From contig CAKSEE010000009.1 of assembly GCA_934446455.1 (NCBI GenBank), positions 5,711 through 69,710 of the forward strand: a stretch of DNA of 64,000 bases. The letters run 5' to 3'. Source of the DNA: an uncultured Oscillospiraceae bacterium (lineage in GTDB: Bacteria; Bacillota; Clostridia; Oscillospirales; Ruminococcaceae). The notes under the pieces are model-generated. The model was not told the DNA's origin and ran no database searches. It saw only the letters and a list, made by a program, of their open reading frames with translations. This document shows, piece by piece, positions 45,801 to 52,852 of this stretch (positions are counted from its first letter, which is position 1; every line of letters starts with the position of its first letter). Position numbers and translations under genes: made by a program.

Positions 45801-45878
45801 AATTATTAACACAGCCGCTGCAATAAACAGCAGCAGCGCTATTCCGACTGCAATAAGCCGATTCCTTGTTTTTGTCAT
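39882..45878 (-). CDS. Giant secreted GLUG-repeat protein with C-terminal type I dockerin
   Basis: A 1,998-residue extracellular protein. A signal peptide (MTKTRNRLIAVGIALLLF...) is followed by three or four large blocks of GLUG-type repeats up to about residue 1270 (units such as NGTIDGCGV, GGICGENKGGI, VGGICGSNSGG), each block opening with a GNGHTISNL-like motif. Next come MBG/Ig-like beta domains (about 1270-1610), a module with paired CxxC motifs (TEYWECKVCAKYY, WHKCEYCDA, EYCTVCGY), a Gly-rich linker and a final domain. The C-terminus is a dockerin with two calcium loops, GDINNDGILNSGDAL and GDYNGDGKIDIADAR. The dockerin implies attachment to a cohesin scaffold. The start follows GGGAGG. 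Confidence 0.92.
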   Translation of the reverse strand: MTKTRNRLIAVGIALLLFIAAAVLIIPTTTAGAETWIDSAAEFAGGDGSQSAPYKISSAEELAYVAKMVNGGETNENTYFELTANIDLGGKEWTPIGTKDNQFLGKFNGNGKTISNLTISGGDNLGLLAYSSGEIKSVYLDNVDITTSLNAGNAGGVCAFNNGTIDGCGVLSGAIRCSSSNGGQLGGISKENSGTISRCFSNAAIKGANSAGIVYVNRGIGVVQNCYNAGTIEGLSTAGGISNNNYGKITTCLNFGEIIAEDVTDEDGYVDKRGFGICVMNQPGASLENCYSDSDVCPKELFGGFSNNTTVYYKTTAELCDSSFLSDLNSNWEKGSESGETDGRYKTAIYTYPSLNGVGTAATRKGGQTYDFSVGAIGKKFEDFTYIETAEDFKNIANNLSGNYVLKNDIDFNGEVIEPIGDAESVTGSGLSMPFSGNFSGDGHKILNVTVKRELGSHSGLFGANKGTIINLAVEADVSGTAYVGGICASNESGGRIADCSFSGTVNGTKSYVGGICGENKGGILRCAADGTVNGDSSVGGICGSNSGGDIENCINLSEVTRNSSSGNIGGIVGESVKSTTNSTVSYCISIGKTADTHSTYIGGVCGYAYGAQITNSYFDSEVSAGLKAIYDAFDDRDTETLKGLTTAELSGELPTDFADTVWQAGRSEVTDIDGRAGTRTATYISLKNVGAPKVLESTPVYNFSLDGTENWEAYELISSVDDFRKIDENLSGNYVLARNINFGGNNYRPIAYKSGTSFTGKFSGNGHTISNIRVNYSDDLVGLFGTNKGLIMNLAVSGEVTGEEYIGGICAKNEGTIYSCSFDGEVKQSESTLREGKVGGICGINYATISNCFNSADVSGKDYIGGICGEMYGNDPVVVYCVSVGKVSGFTGSAMTGGICGNGNGVSYGGSSELSHCRFDMDVSGSINLINGAGKINNKGDNYSYKTEILCDKDIGKIGSFDPDIWNAGKGVVVTPDAKDGKFGTKTCYYMSLKCFGEYGGVSSDVFNFAFAGGRDDWQSYTLISSEDVFRTYWQWDVKWSENFVLGDDITLAYSLAPSDLIPTSLSTGTFSGMFSGNGHTVTLTDGSTCGLFGTNRGTIINLAVKGNVESDRDIGGICEDNYGTIYGCSFEGKVYTTGAHAGGMCYDNQGTISNCFVLADVKAGDCASGISVTNLSNSLESCYFVGNINSDIGGMISCSSSSNCYYNKEVSISPEDKAATGLTTLEMTSYGALAKMGFDGDIWEKRLNDAENGVAYYPSLKGSTYVPSVKYAKKLELNREGDKEPVYGDDIEFTLKALITFENDFYGEDITAEDPNGSFKVLVGSETEPIVLLGKTFKHRADTAGNVTFKLIYNGSGYFPENYSESFVVKIGKKKLTAADFTFAPASDLTFDNTLKAASVTAKSKGLGEITVKYYDESGKEAEPINAGTYTVKIDVAEGGNNYAAKDLTADTWKFTIAKAAALTLPDIKVSYRWSTDKDITVSVAGLPENMGKVTVDGAKKDGTIVAGIFPNACYSDGKFTFHLGPNTVGDIGKTGSFTIKLTADNYEGVTFTVKVTLTDKDNQEAPDPAAFDVVFTNDGSELIATIKTALKGVEYSFDGTTWSDANTTTVAHNVEVTAYIRYKETDEKNASAPVSKTVNSGHGTLTHHDAVKATCQNDGNTEYWECKVCAKYYSDEAATTEIALADTIIAKTGHKWSVTYSYDKDGHWHKCEYCDAATATESHVSSGEATATTAEYCTVCGYVITPRKDGNSGGQVNGGGGGGGRDDSTDTNPAINGIQKSWEDIAADLSKQNGDTAVITLNGKTTVPAEVIKVIADNRIKVEFVYDSAKSWLVDGSEIKTVSAVDFSMRFGSIDTVTLRGVSGGKYRISVTNVPAELKAAFRKQYAGEFANVYKLVDGKLVFRTCVKLVADGTAVISGMDAAGEYAVMICKYSDRPGDINNDGILNSGDALALLRYSVGLEEYENLWVGDYNGDGKIDIADARAVLRWSVGLTA

Positions 45879-45941
45879 ATGTACCTCCCAAAGTTCGGGC
45901 ATGCTAAGCAATGCCCTTTCAATCATACCATTACATTTTAT

Positions 45942-45970
45942 ATTATACTGAGATTTTTTGGATTTGTCAA
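45942..45970 (-). promoter_or_regulatory. Promoter of the dockerin protein gene
   Basis: On the minus strand a consensus TTGACA-17-TATAAT about 65 bp upstream of the ATG. The rest of the 480-bp gap to the next gene holds a gcagaat/attctgc hairpin, a solo repeat hairpin and a terminator; no gene is seen. Confidence 0.75.
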
Positions 45971-46196
45971 TAACTATTAAAAGGATTTGTGTGTAAACCC
46001 GCAAAACTTGTTTTTCAGCCCCGCCCTGATGAACGGCGACCCGCATTGGTCAGGCATGGGCGCCGGCAGGCGGGGATTCGGTTGGAAATGCAGAAAGCGC
46101 AAAACATTCGAACCTATGAAAAGCGACGTGCTTGACAAATCCAATTGCACTCAAAGCCTGCGACGGAGCGCAAAAGGCAGAATTTCATTCTGCTGA

Positions 46197-46239
46197 GTCT
46201 GTCGGAAAAGTCCCGTTGGGGGACTTTTTCGACGGTCTG
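46197..46239 (-). repeat. Solo terminal hairpin of the structured repeat family
   Basis: The segment matches only the first hairpin of the 187-bp repeats (cagaccgtcgaaaaagtccc... on the minus strand), with gtcccc/gggac pairing kept. The other three hairpins are absent. It lies just beyond a small gcagaat/attctgc hairpin. It is probably an internally deleted copy. Confidence 0.7.
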
Positions 46240-46310
46240 TATCACTATTCAATCTGTTGGGTGATTTGAACGTAGCCGAAAGCGGCGCAAAGCCCCCGCG
46301 GGGCGCAAAA

Positions 46311-46341
46311 ACGCCCGCAGGCACTTTCGGTTTGCGGGCGT
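46311..46341 (-). terminator. Terminator of the isomerase gene
   Basis: On the minus strand a perfect 9-bp stem (acgcccgca / tgcgggcgt) is followed by TTTTTGCG, 15 bp after the isomerase stop. Confidence 0.8.
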
Positions 46342-46356
46342 ATGTTAATGTTTGCT

Positions 46357-47841
46357 TTACTTTACAAAGGGATTCTCCGTCGGGTACATCATGCCTGCGG
46401 GCCGGTTAAAGCCGATATCCTCAACGCCGAGATATCTGAATACGTTGAACAGCGCCTTGCCGCAGTGACCGAACGCAACCGCGCCGTGGTGCGGATAGTT
46501 CTTCTCGATGAGAACGTGGCGGTAGAAGCGTCCCATTTCGGGGATAGCGAACACGCCGATAGAGCCGAACGACTTTGTTGCAACGGGGAGAACCTCGCCC
46601 TGCGCAACGTATGCGCGGATCTGCGCGTCAGCGGTGGACTGAAGTCTGAAGAACGTGATGTCGCCGGGGATAATGTCGCCCTCGAGCGTGCCCATGGTTA
46701 CTTCCTCGGGGAGCGCTCTCGCCATAATCATCTGGTTCTTCATCGTGCACTTGGAAAGCTTGGACGAGCAGGTGTTGCCGCAATGGAAGCCCATGAACGT
46801 GTCGGTGTGCTTGTAGGGGAACTTGCCCTCGATGGAAGCCTTGTACATATCCGCAGGAACGGAGTTGTTGATGTCAAGCAGCGTTACTGCGTCCTGTGTT
46901 ACGCACGTACCGATGAACTCGGAAAGCGTGCCGTAAATATCAACCTCGCAGGAAACGGGAATGCCGCGGCCTGTCAGGCGGGAGTTTACATAGCACGGAA
47001 CAAAGCCGAACTGGGTCTGGAACGCGGGCCAGCACTTGCCTGCGATGGCAACGTACTTTCTGTAGCCCCTGTGCTGCTCTACCCAGTCAAGCAGGGTAAG
47101 CTCGTACTGCGCAAGCTTCGGGAGGATAGAGGGTATCTTGTTGCCCTCGCCAAGCTCCTTCGCCATGTCTGCCGCTACCTCGGGGATACGCGGGTCGCCC
47201 TCGTGCTTATTGAACGCCTCAAACAGGTCGAGCTCGGAGTTCTCCTCGATTTCAACGCCGAGGTTGTAGAGCTGCTTGATGGGCGCGTTGCACGCAAGGA
47301 AGTTGAGCGGGCGCGGACCAAAGGAGATTATCTTGAGGTCGTGCAGGCCGACGATGGTTCTTGCAACGGGGATAAAGTCCTTTATCATGTCAGCGACTTC
47401 TTCCGCAGTACCAACGGGGTACTCGGGTATGTATGCGTTGATGTTGCGCAGCTTCAGGTTGTAGGAAGCGTTCAGCATACCGCAGTAAGCGTCGCCGCGG
47501 CCCTGAATGAGCGATGTTTCGGAATCCTCCTCAGCGGCAGCCGCAAACATAACGGGACCGTCGAAGTGCTTTGCAAGCAGCGTTTCAGCTATCTCGGGAC
47601 CGAAGTTGCCGAGGTATACGCAAAGCGCGTTGCAGCCCGCCTTCCTGATGTCCTCAAGCGCCTGCACCATGTGTATCTCGCTCTCAACGATGCAGATGGG
47701 ACATTCGTAGATGTCCTGTGCGCCGTACTTGTCAGTGTAAGCCTTTACAAGCGCCTTTCTTCTGTTTACGGAAAGGCTCTCGGGGAAGCAGTCACGCGAT
47801 ACGGCAACGATACCGAGCTTTATCTCAGGGATATTGTTCAT
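46357..47841 (-). CDS. L-fucose/L-arabinose isomerase family protein
   Basis: A 494-residue sugar ketol-isomerase of the fucose/arabinose isomerase family. It has the expected Rossmann-like N-terminal region (IVAVSRDCFPESLS, ALCVYLGNFGPE) and a C-terminal region with candidate metal ligands in CEVDIYGT and FHCGNT. The substrate is not certain: proteins of this subgroup are often annotated only at family level. The ATG follows AAAGGAAA; a longer frame lacks a ribosome site. Monocistronic with promoter and terminator. It would fit fucose or arabinose use by a plant- or mucin-degrading gut bacterium. Confidence 0.87.
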   Translation of the reverse strand: MNNIPEIKLGIVAVSRDCFPESLSVNRRKALVKAYTDKYGAQDIYECPICIVESEIHMVQALEDIRKAGCNALCVYLGNFGPEIAETLLAKHFDGPVMFAAAAEEDSETSLIQGRGDAYCGMLNASYNLKLRNINAYIPEYPVGTAEEVADMIKDFIPVARTIVGLHDLKIISFGPRPLNFLACNAPIKQLYNLGVEIEENSELDLFEAFNKHEGDPRIPEVAADMAKELGEGNKIPSILPKLAQYELTLLDWVEQHRGYRKYVAIAGKCWPAFQTQFGFVPCYVNSRLTGRGIPVSCEVDIYGTLSEFIGTCVTQDAVTLLDINNSVPADMYKASIEGKFPYKHTDTFMGFHCGNTCSSKLSKCTMKNQMIMARALPEEVTMGTLEGDIIPGDITFFRLQSTADAQIRAYVAQGEVLPVATKSFGSIGVFAIPEMGRFYRHVLIEKNYPHHGAVAFGHCGKALFNVFRYLGVEDIGFNRPAGMMYPTENPFVK

Positions 47842-47885
47842 AGTTCTTTTTCCTTTCAGATTTTTTGGGCTCTGCCCTTTTTTAT

Positions 47886-47914
47886 AGGATATCACAAATT
47901 ATTGCTTTTTTCAA
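47886..47914 (-). promoter_or_regulatory. Promoter of the isomerase gene
   Basis: On the minus strand TTGAAA-17-TATCCT about 45 bp upstream of the ATG. Confidence 0.5.
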
Positions 47915-48000
47915 GCGTATATTGGCGCGATTTGCCCAAATGATTGTACTTTTTATTCAGACTTTGCGCATTTTTGGGGAAAATCCGCCCGAAAGTATAA

Positions 48001-48834
48001 TTATACTCTCGCGTATGCCCTGCGCAGCTTCTCTGCGAATATCGCCGCAGACGGCAGGAAGCACAGCGCCCCGAACATAATATAAAGCGCCATATCCCCC
48101 GCGGAGAAGTCGAGCCCCGCCATAAGCGGGTAGTAGCCAAACTCCCCTGCCCCGCTCGCCATGAGCGCCGCAGAGCCGCCCGCGCAGAGCACAACGGCAG
48201 CGAGCGCCGCAGCGTCCCTCAGCCCAAACCTGTGCCTTGAATAGAACGTGCGCCGCCCCGTGCCGTACCCGCGCGAGCGCATTATCTCCGCAGACGTCAT
48301 AGCCTGCTCAGCCGAGCAGCCCACCGAATCCGAAAAAGCCGACAGATACCCGCGCACTTCCGAAGCGCCGCGTGTACGCGCGAAATCCCGCGTTCTGCGG
48401 ATAAAAAGCGGCACGAACCTTAGCGCGCAGGACAGCACAAGCCCCGCCGAAGGGACGGCTCTTCCAAAAAGCCACACATACTTTTCCGAGGTCATGAAGC
48501 GCGTTCCCGCAGCGCCCCAGAGCACCGCAGCCGCGAGCATTCCGCCAAAAACCGCGCCGTAGGCGAGCGCCTCGGCGGTGAATGCGGTATCCCCCACGAA
48601 AAACAGCACCGTAGCGCCGCTGTGCACAAAAAACGGGTTCGCGAGCGCCGCGCACGCCGCCATAACAGGCAGCCACAGCATTCCCCGAAGCCGTGAAGCA
48701 AGCCCCGCGCAGAGCGTTCCCCCCGCAAGGGAAAGCGCCGTCATAACGGGGTCGCGCGTGAAAACGGTTATCGCCATCACCGAAAAAAGGTACAGGAAGC
48801 ACACGACGGGGTGTGCGTTTTCAAGGTATCTCAC
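48001..48834 (-). CDS. EcfT/CbiQ-family transporter transmembrane component
   Basis: A 277-residue membrane protein with about six helices and the EcfT coupling motif SAEIMRSRGYGTGRRTFY (A-R-G type) that contacts the ECF ATPases. It should pair with an ECF ATPase and a substrate-binding S component, but neither is encoded next to it. Translation starts at GTG overlapping the stop of the phosphatase gene (GTGA). Confidence 0.83.
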   Translation of the reverse strand: MRYLENAHPVVCFLYLFSVMAITVFTRDPVMTALSLAGGTLCAGLASRLRGMLWLPVMAACAALANPFFVHSGATVLFFVGDTAFTAEALAYGAVFGGMLAAAVLWGAAGTRFMTSEKYVWLFGRAVPSAGLVLSCALRFVPLFIRRTRDFARTRGASEVRGYLSAFSDSVGCSAEQAMTSAEIMRSRGYGTGRRTFYSRHRFGLRDAAALAAVVLCAGGSAALMASGAGEFGYYPLMAGLDFSAGDMALYIMFGALCFLPSAAIFAEKLRRAYARV

Positions 48835-49349
48835 GGGCGCTCACCCCGCAGGCGACGCTCGCCCCGCAGGCGACGCTCGTCACGCAGGCGACGCTCGTCA
48901 CGCAGCAGATGCGCAATAAGCGCCTCGCAGCCCTCTGTCACGTCGGCGTAGGTGCGCTCAAAATCGCCCGTATACCACGGGTCTGAGATGTCGCGCGCGG
49001 AATCAGTAAAGTCAAGCAGCCTGCATATTTTGCCGTCGTTATCGCCGCGCCCCGCTATGCGCCGCATATTGCGGATATTCGCGCCGTCCATGCCCACGAG
49101 CAGGTCGTATTCGTCGTAGTCCCCGCGCGTCATCTGCCGTGCGCGCTTCGCGGAGTAGTCTATGCCGAGCCGCCTTAGCACAGCCGCCGTGCCGTAATGC
49201 ACGGGGTTTCCCAGTTCCTCTGCGGAAGTCGCCGCTGACTGCGCGGTTATCCAGCTTATCCCGCGTTTTTTCAGCATATCCAGAAAGACGAGCTCCGCCA
49301 TAGGCGAGCGGCATATGTTGCCGTGGCAGACGAAAAGTATCTTGTACAT
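48831..49349 (-). CDS. Low-molecular-weight protein-tyrosine phosphatase
   Basis: A 172-residue enzyme; the P-loop is FVCHGNICRSPMAE (CxGNxCRS) at residues 7-20 and the general-acid Asp is in SDPWYTGDFERTY. The catalytic domain ends near residue 148. The rest is an Arg/Glu/Asp tail of four hexapeptide repeats (RDERRL/RGERRL) encoded by an 18-bp tandem array, unusual for the family. It is coupled to the EcfT gene downstream. Confidence 0.92.
   Translation of the reverse strand: MYKILFVCHGNICRSPMAELVFLDMLKKRGISWITAQSAATSAEELGNPVHYGTAAVLRRLGIDYSAKRARQMTRGDYDEYDLLVGMDGANIRNMRRIAGRGDNDGKICRLLDFTDSARDISDPWYTGDFERTYADVTEGCEALIAHLLRDERRLRDERRLRGERRLRGERP
48838..48909. repeat. 18-bp tandem repeat (4 units) in the phosphatase 3' end
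   Basis: Four units of the form cgctcgycmcgcaggcga, encoding a repeated hexapeptide at the phosphatase C-terminus. Length change by slippage would keep the frame and leave the downstream GTGA coupling intact. Confidence 0.9.
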
Positions 49350-49607
49350 TGGGTCATTCCTTTCTGAAAGGCTTTGTTATGCGCTTTACTGCCGCGTTTT
49401 GCCCGCTGTCAGATTTTACATATTTCCGTTCAGATTCACAGAAAATGCGCAAATCGGGGCAAATTGCGGACGTGTGTAGTAGTCAAATGGTAGTAAAAAT
49501 CTGCGGGTTTACTACTAAGGATTTTGCGCGGAGAAAATCAACGCTTTTATTATAACATATTTTATTGGTTTTGCATAGTACCCATGAGCATTTCCGGCTT
49601 AAGGCAA

Positions 49608-49633
49608 ATGGGCGTACATCTCTGTACGCCCAT
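49608..49633 (-). terminator. Hairpin after the phage integrase gene
   Basis: A perfect 11-bp stem (atgggcgtaca / tgtacgcccat), 7 bp after the integrase stop on the minus strand. The 291-bp gap to the phosphatase gene holds no gene; a left attachment site is probably in it, since composition changes from GC-rich to AT-rich near 49470. Confidence 0.6.
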
Positions 49634-49640
49634 AATTATT

Positions 49641-50912
49641 TTATCCCATCACTCTGAACATTTCCTGTGTTTTCTCCCCGCCAAGCTTATCCATCTCCCT
49701 GCGGGCATTTTCAATCTCGGCTATCCGACCGAGTTCGTCCTGAGCGTCCTCAAGTCCGAGATGTGTGTAAGTATTCAGAGTAACACCGATGTCGCTGTGT
49801 CCCATAAGGTATTGCAGCGTTTTCGGGTTCATGCCGGATTTCGCCATATTGCTGCAATAGGTGTGGCGGCAGACGTGCGGAGTGATACTCGGCATTTGCA
49901 GGCGGTAAATCTCGTTGTACCGATTCACCATATGCTTTAATCGGTGTTCCCAGTGCATTGCGACCAGCGGCATTTCATTTTTGTCGTAGTACAGAAATCC
50001 TGCGTACCCATCTATTATTCGTTCGCGTTTTGGTGGTTCTCTGTCCTCAATTATGGCACGGAAGCACTCGACAACATCATCGGTAATCGGCAGCTTTCTT
50101 GTACCAGCTTTGGTCTTGGTAGGCTCAATATGGTAAGTGCTGTCCGAAGTCCGCTGCAATTGATGGTCGATATTCAGCACTTTTTTCTGTAAATCTATAT
50201 CTTTAAGTGTAAGCCCGCAAAATTCTGAAATTCGCAGTCCGGTGTGAAACAGAATGTAAACTGCTTCATAATATTTACAGTAGCAATTGTCGTCGTGCAC
50301 AAATTTAAGAAACCGCCTCATATCCTCGCGGCTGATGGCTTCTCTTGTAACGCTGTCGTTGACCACGACACCCGCAAGCTGAAATCCGAACGGGTTCTTG
50401 TTCAGGATATCATCATCGACCGCCATCTGGAACGCAGGTCGCAGAATTCCTCTGACTGTTTTTACCGTGCTGTACCCTCTGCCGTCTTTCTGAAGTTTTA
50501 TCAGAAACAGCTTAGCGTCCGAGGTTTTGATGTGCGAAATCTTTTTTGCACCGAATTCCTCGTTTTTGAGAATATTCATAACGAAATTGTAGTTTGCCAC
50601 CGTGCTGGGTCTGGAACCCGTTTTTGTGGAAAGATAACGCTCGGTTATCTCAACGACTGTGAGATTAAGTTTTTGTGGGTCAAGCTGCGATTCAATATCG
50701 CGCCCTATCTGCTTTTCAAGTTCGCGGAGTGATGGCGTAGCTTTCTTTCCTGCCGGAAGTTTATCCGTGGGTTCAAGCCGCCAGCTGTAAACGAATTTTG
50801 CTTTGTCGCCGACATAGTATTTGAATTGATATTTCCCATCAGCGCGGATCGATTCGCCGGCACGGAGCAGGCGGTGCTTTGAGTCGCGCCTTATTTTTCT
50901 TAGTGTTGCCAT
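49641..50912 (-). CDS. int: Tn916/Tn1549-type tyrosine integrase
   Basis: A 423-residue recombinase with an N-terminal arm-binding region, a core-binding domain and a catalytic domain containing HTGLRISEFCGLTL, HVCRHTYCSNMAKSGMNPK and LMGHSDIGVTLNTYTHL (R-HxxR-H-Y set). The C-terminal signature is that of Tn916-family Int. It is the outermost gene of the element and is followed by a hairpin. The neighbouring phage lysis and tail genes suggest a hybrid or phage element using a transposon-type integrase. Confidence 0.93.
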   Translation of the reverse strand: MATLRKIRRDSKHRLLRAGESIRADGKYQFKYYVGDKAKFVYSWRLEPTDKLPAGKKATPSLRELEKQIGRDIESQLDPQKLNLTVVEITERYLSTKTGSRPSTVANYNFVMNILKNEEFGAKKISHIKTSDAKLFLIKLQKDGRGYSTVKTVRGILRPAFQMAVDDDILNKNPFGFQLAGVVVNDSVTREAISREDMRRFLKFVHDDNCYCKYYEAVYILFHTGLRISEFCGLTLKDIDLQKKVLNIDHQLQRTSDSTYHIEPTKTKAGTRKLPITDDVVECFRAIIEDREPPKRERIIDGYAGFLYYDKNEMPLVAMHWEHRLKHMVNRYNEIYRLQMPSITPHVCRHTYCSNMAKSGMNPKTLQYLMGHSDIGVTLNTYTHLGLEDAQDELGRIAEIENARREMDKLGGEKTQEMFRVMG

Positions 50913-51121
50913 GCTTTTCTCCTCCTGAGTTCTGTGTGTTCATCAAGGTATTTTTCAAAAATCGTGCGGATAATAAGTCTGCGGCCGCCGTAAAACGCTA
51001 TGAAATCAAGTTGTGTACCGCTTCTGATAAGAGCAAGGAACTTTCTGCTGCTCAAATCGAAAAGCAGAATGGTTTCATTGGGGTTAAGAAGGTCTTTTTC
51101 GCCCAGTTCGGTTTTCGCCAT
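50900..51121 (-). CDS. DUF6462-like small protein beside integrase
   Basis: A 73-residue protein (LFDLSSRKFLALIRSG...DFIAFYGGRRLII) of the type found between excisionase and integrase in Tn916-like elements. It is likely a small DNA-binding accessory factor. The ATG follows GGGAGTGAG; it overlaps the integrase start by 13 bp. Confidence 0.6.
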   Translation of the reverse strand: MAKTELGEKDLLNPNETILLFDLSSRKFLALIRSGTQLDFIAFYGGRRLIIRTIFEKYLDEHTELRRRKAWQH

Positions 51122-51221
51122 AAAATCTCACTCCCTTCATGACGTTTTCCGTTCAACGGTCATTACTATATATTACTCTTAATCGTAAAAATAGCAACTA
51201 CTAACGGCAGAATAAATAAAA

Positions 51222-51416
51222 TCAGATCGTAGAAGTATTGCAGAGAAACTCCTCGAATTTTGTGCGATTTATGAGGTATCTGTTTCCGCTGTAAACCGAG
51301 AACACTCCGAGGTTTTCCTCCGCCAGTCGCCGCATTTTCTTTACCCCGATGTTAAAATACTCTCCTGCTTCCTTTATTGTGAGCAGATACTTTTCTCCGG
51401 TTGTCATTTCTTTCAT
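51222..51416 (-). CDS. xis: Excisionase (Tn916 Xis type)
   Basis: A 64-residue winged-helix protein: LTIKEAGEYFNIGVKKMRRLA, then SGNRYLINRTKFEEFL, the Tn916 Xis pattern. The ATG follows TGGAGG. It should direct excision together with the integrase. Confidence 0.88.
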   Translation of the reverse strand: MKEMTTGEKYLLTIKEAGEYFNIGVKKMRRLAEENLGVFSVYSGNRYLINRTKFEEFLCNTSTI

Positions 51417-51546
51417 TGTAAATCCTCCATTCTGAACCACTACGCTGCTGTTCAAGTGGCAGCAATACCGTAAGTGGTTCGCATAAATATGCTTTCAACT
51501 ATAAAAGGACAGCTATTCAAGATTTCCGAACCAAAAATAAAAAAAA

Positions 51547-51578
51547 TTACCCGCCAAGGAAAAATCCTCAGCGGGTAA
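51547..51578 (-). terminator. Terminator before the xis-int module
   Basis: On the minus strand an 8-bp stem (ttacccgc / gcgggtaa) with an inner aagga/tcct pair is followed by TTTTTTTTA. It ends the AraC-like/hypothetical transcript 48 bp after the stop, isolating xis and int. Confidence 0.85.
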
Positions 51579-51625
51579 CAAGAATAGATTTTTAATATAG
51601 AGATGATTCTGCAAGATTAAGCATA

Positions 51626-51934
51626 CTAATCAAACAAATTGTCTAGCTTTGGATACAACGGCATTCCCTTTCCTTCGCGAACATCAATCTTGTTTTCTCT
51701 TTCGACTTTCTGTATCATAGTTTTTAGTGGGGATGTCTGTTTCTCAGTCATAGAACTCAAGATTTTCTTACCACTTTTGGTTTTAGCTTTTATGCGAATT
51801 GCTGCTGTAATAAGGACTTCGTCTTCACCTATCTCAGTTTGATATTCAAGATCATATCCCACACCATGCTGGCAGTAGCCACCGCCAGGTTTCATATTCT
51901 TATGTGGCTTCAATATAGTTGCAAAATTAATCAT
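51626..51934 (-). CDS. Hypothetical protein
   Basis: A 102-residue protein with no family I recognise; it contains several possible beta-strands (EVLITAAIRIKAKTKSG) and a charged C-terminal half. Its ATG overlaps the last codons of the AraC-like gene by 8 bp, so the two are coupled and may act together. Confidence 0.6.
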   Translation of the reverse strand: MINFATILKPHKNMKPGGGYCQHGVGYDLEYQTEIGEDEVLITAAIRIKAKTKSGKKILSSMTEKQTSPLKTMIQKVERENKIDVREGKGMPLYPKLDNLFD

Positions 51935-52691
51935 TATTATCCAAGCATTCCTTTCCAGTTCTATCACGATAGAACCATACCATTCTTCTGTCGACCTCAT
52001 AGTACTTGCAGTCAAAAAACTCACAGATTGCCTTTAATTCTGCTTCTGATGTAAGCTCAAGGTCTATGCACTTTTCGATTTCAGGTCTAATATAATCATT
52101 ATCACTTTGAAAGCTAACCATCTGGTCAAAACAGCTGCTTGCGAAATGGTAAAGCGGCATTCCCAGTCTTTCAGCAAGTTCTGCTATCATATTACAAGTA
52201 TCCATCGAAAAGCCAAATTCGTTCTGTATATCTATGAACTCATCTGGAATTTCAATAAATTCTTCTCGCAGCGCTTCCTTATTCAATATTATTTCCTCCA
52301 TTTCCGATACCGACTCTGTCCGTGTAACGGTCAGATTTATCCTGTTGTCAGGCGCGGACTTATTTTCTTTTAGTACTTGTTTTGGTGTGAAATCTACTAT
52401 ATGACGGAAATCTCTGCTCATAGCAGACTCTGCACTATAGCCAAAATCAAGAGCAAGGTGATTTAATGGATATGTAGGGTTTTCCTTTATTTTCCTACAG
52501 ATGAAGAAGATTTTTCTCATTTTTATATAGAGGAAAAGACTCTCATCTAAGACTGCGTCAAAACAGTTCTTATAAAACTTTGAGTTAAACCCTGTCTGCT
52601 TACTTACTCCCAAAATTATCTCGTTGGGTTTCCATTCGATATGCTCGTCAATATAGTCTAGAGCAATATTCAACATATTTCTGCCTGCCAT
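51927..52691 (-). CDS. AraC-type helix-turn-helix protein with extra C-terminal domain
   Basis: A 254-residue protein. Residues about 3-110 are an AraC-family DNA-binding domain (ALDYIDEHIEWKPNEI, then PLNHLALDFGYSAESAMSRDFRHIVDFTPKQVL). The usual AraC order is reversed: DNA-binding first, then a ~140-residue domain of unknown role. The ATG follows AAAGGAGG. Promoter-like TATAAT lies about 40 bp upstream. It sits between the lysis genes and the integrase module, so it may regulate the element or be cargo. Confidence 0.75.
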   Translation of the reverse strand: MAGRNMLNIALDYIDEHIEWKPNEIILGVSKQTGFNSKFYKNCFDAVLDESLFLYIKMRKIFFICRKIKENPTYPLNHLALDFGYSAESAMSRDFRHIVDFTPKQVLKENKSAPDNRINLTVTRTESVSEMEEIILNKEALREEFIEIPDEFIDIQNEFGFSMDTCNMIAELAERLGMPLYHFASSCFDQMVSFQSDNDYIRPEIEKCIDLELTSEAELKAICEFFDCKYYEVDRRMVWFYRDRTGKECLDNND

Positions 52692-52802
52692 ATGCAAACC
52701 TCCTTTGTGTTTGTGATTTTATTATAACACACTAAAATCCCTTTGTCTTAACATTTTCAGAGCACATTATGTCAATTTCTTGTTCCGAATGAAATTTAAT
52801 GT

Positions 52803-52828
52803 CCACCAAGGAAATCAATCCAAGGTGG
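52803..52828 (-). terminator. Hairpin after the lysin gene
   Basis: An imperfect hairpin (ccacc...ggtgg, inner gga/tcc) about 25 bp after the lysin stop, followed by an AT-rich stretch on the minus strand. Confidence 0.45.
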
Positions 52829-52852
52829 GCATTGTGCTGTGATTATATAGTT

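Noticed and set aside
46342-47943. 533-codon plus-strand open frame opposite the isomerase gene
   Set aside because: Antisense shadow of a complete sugar isomerase with good start, promoter and terminator.
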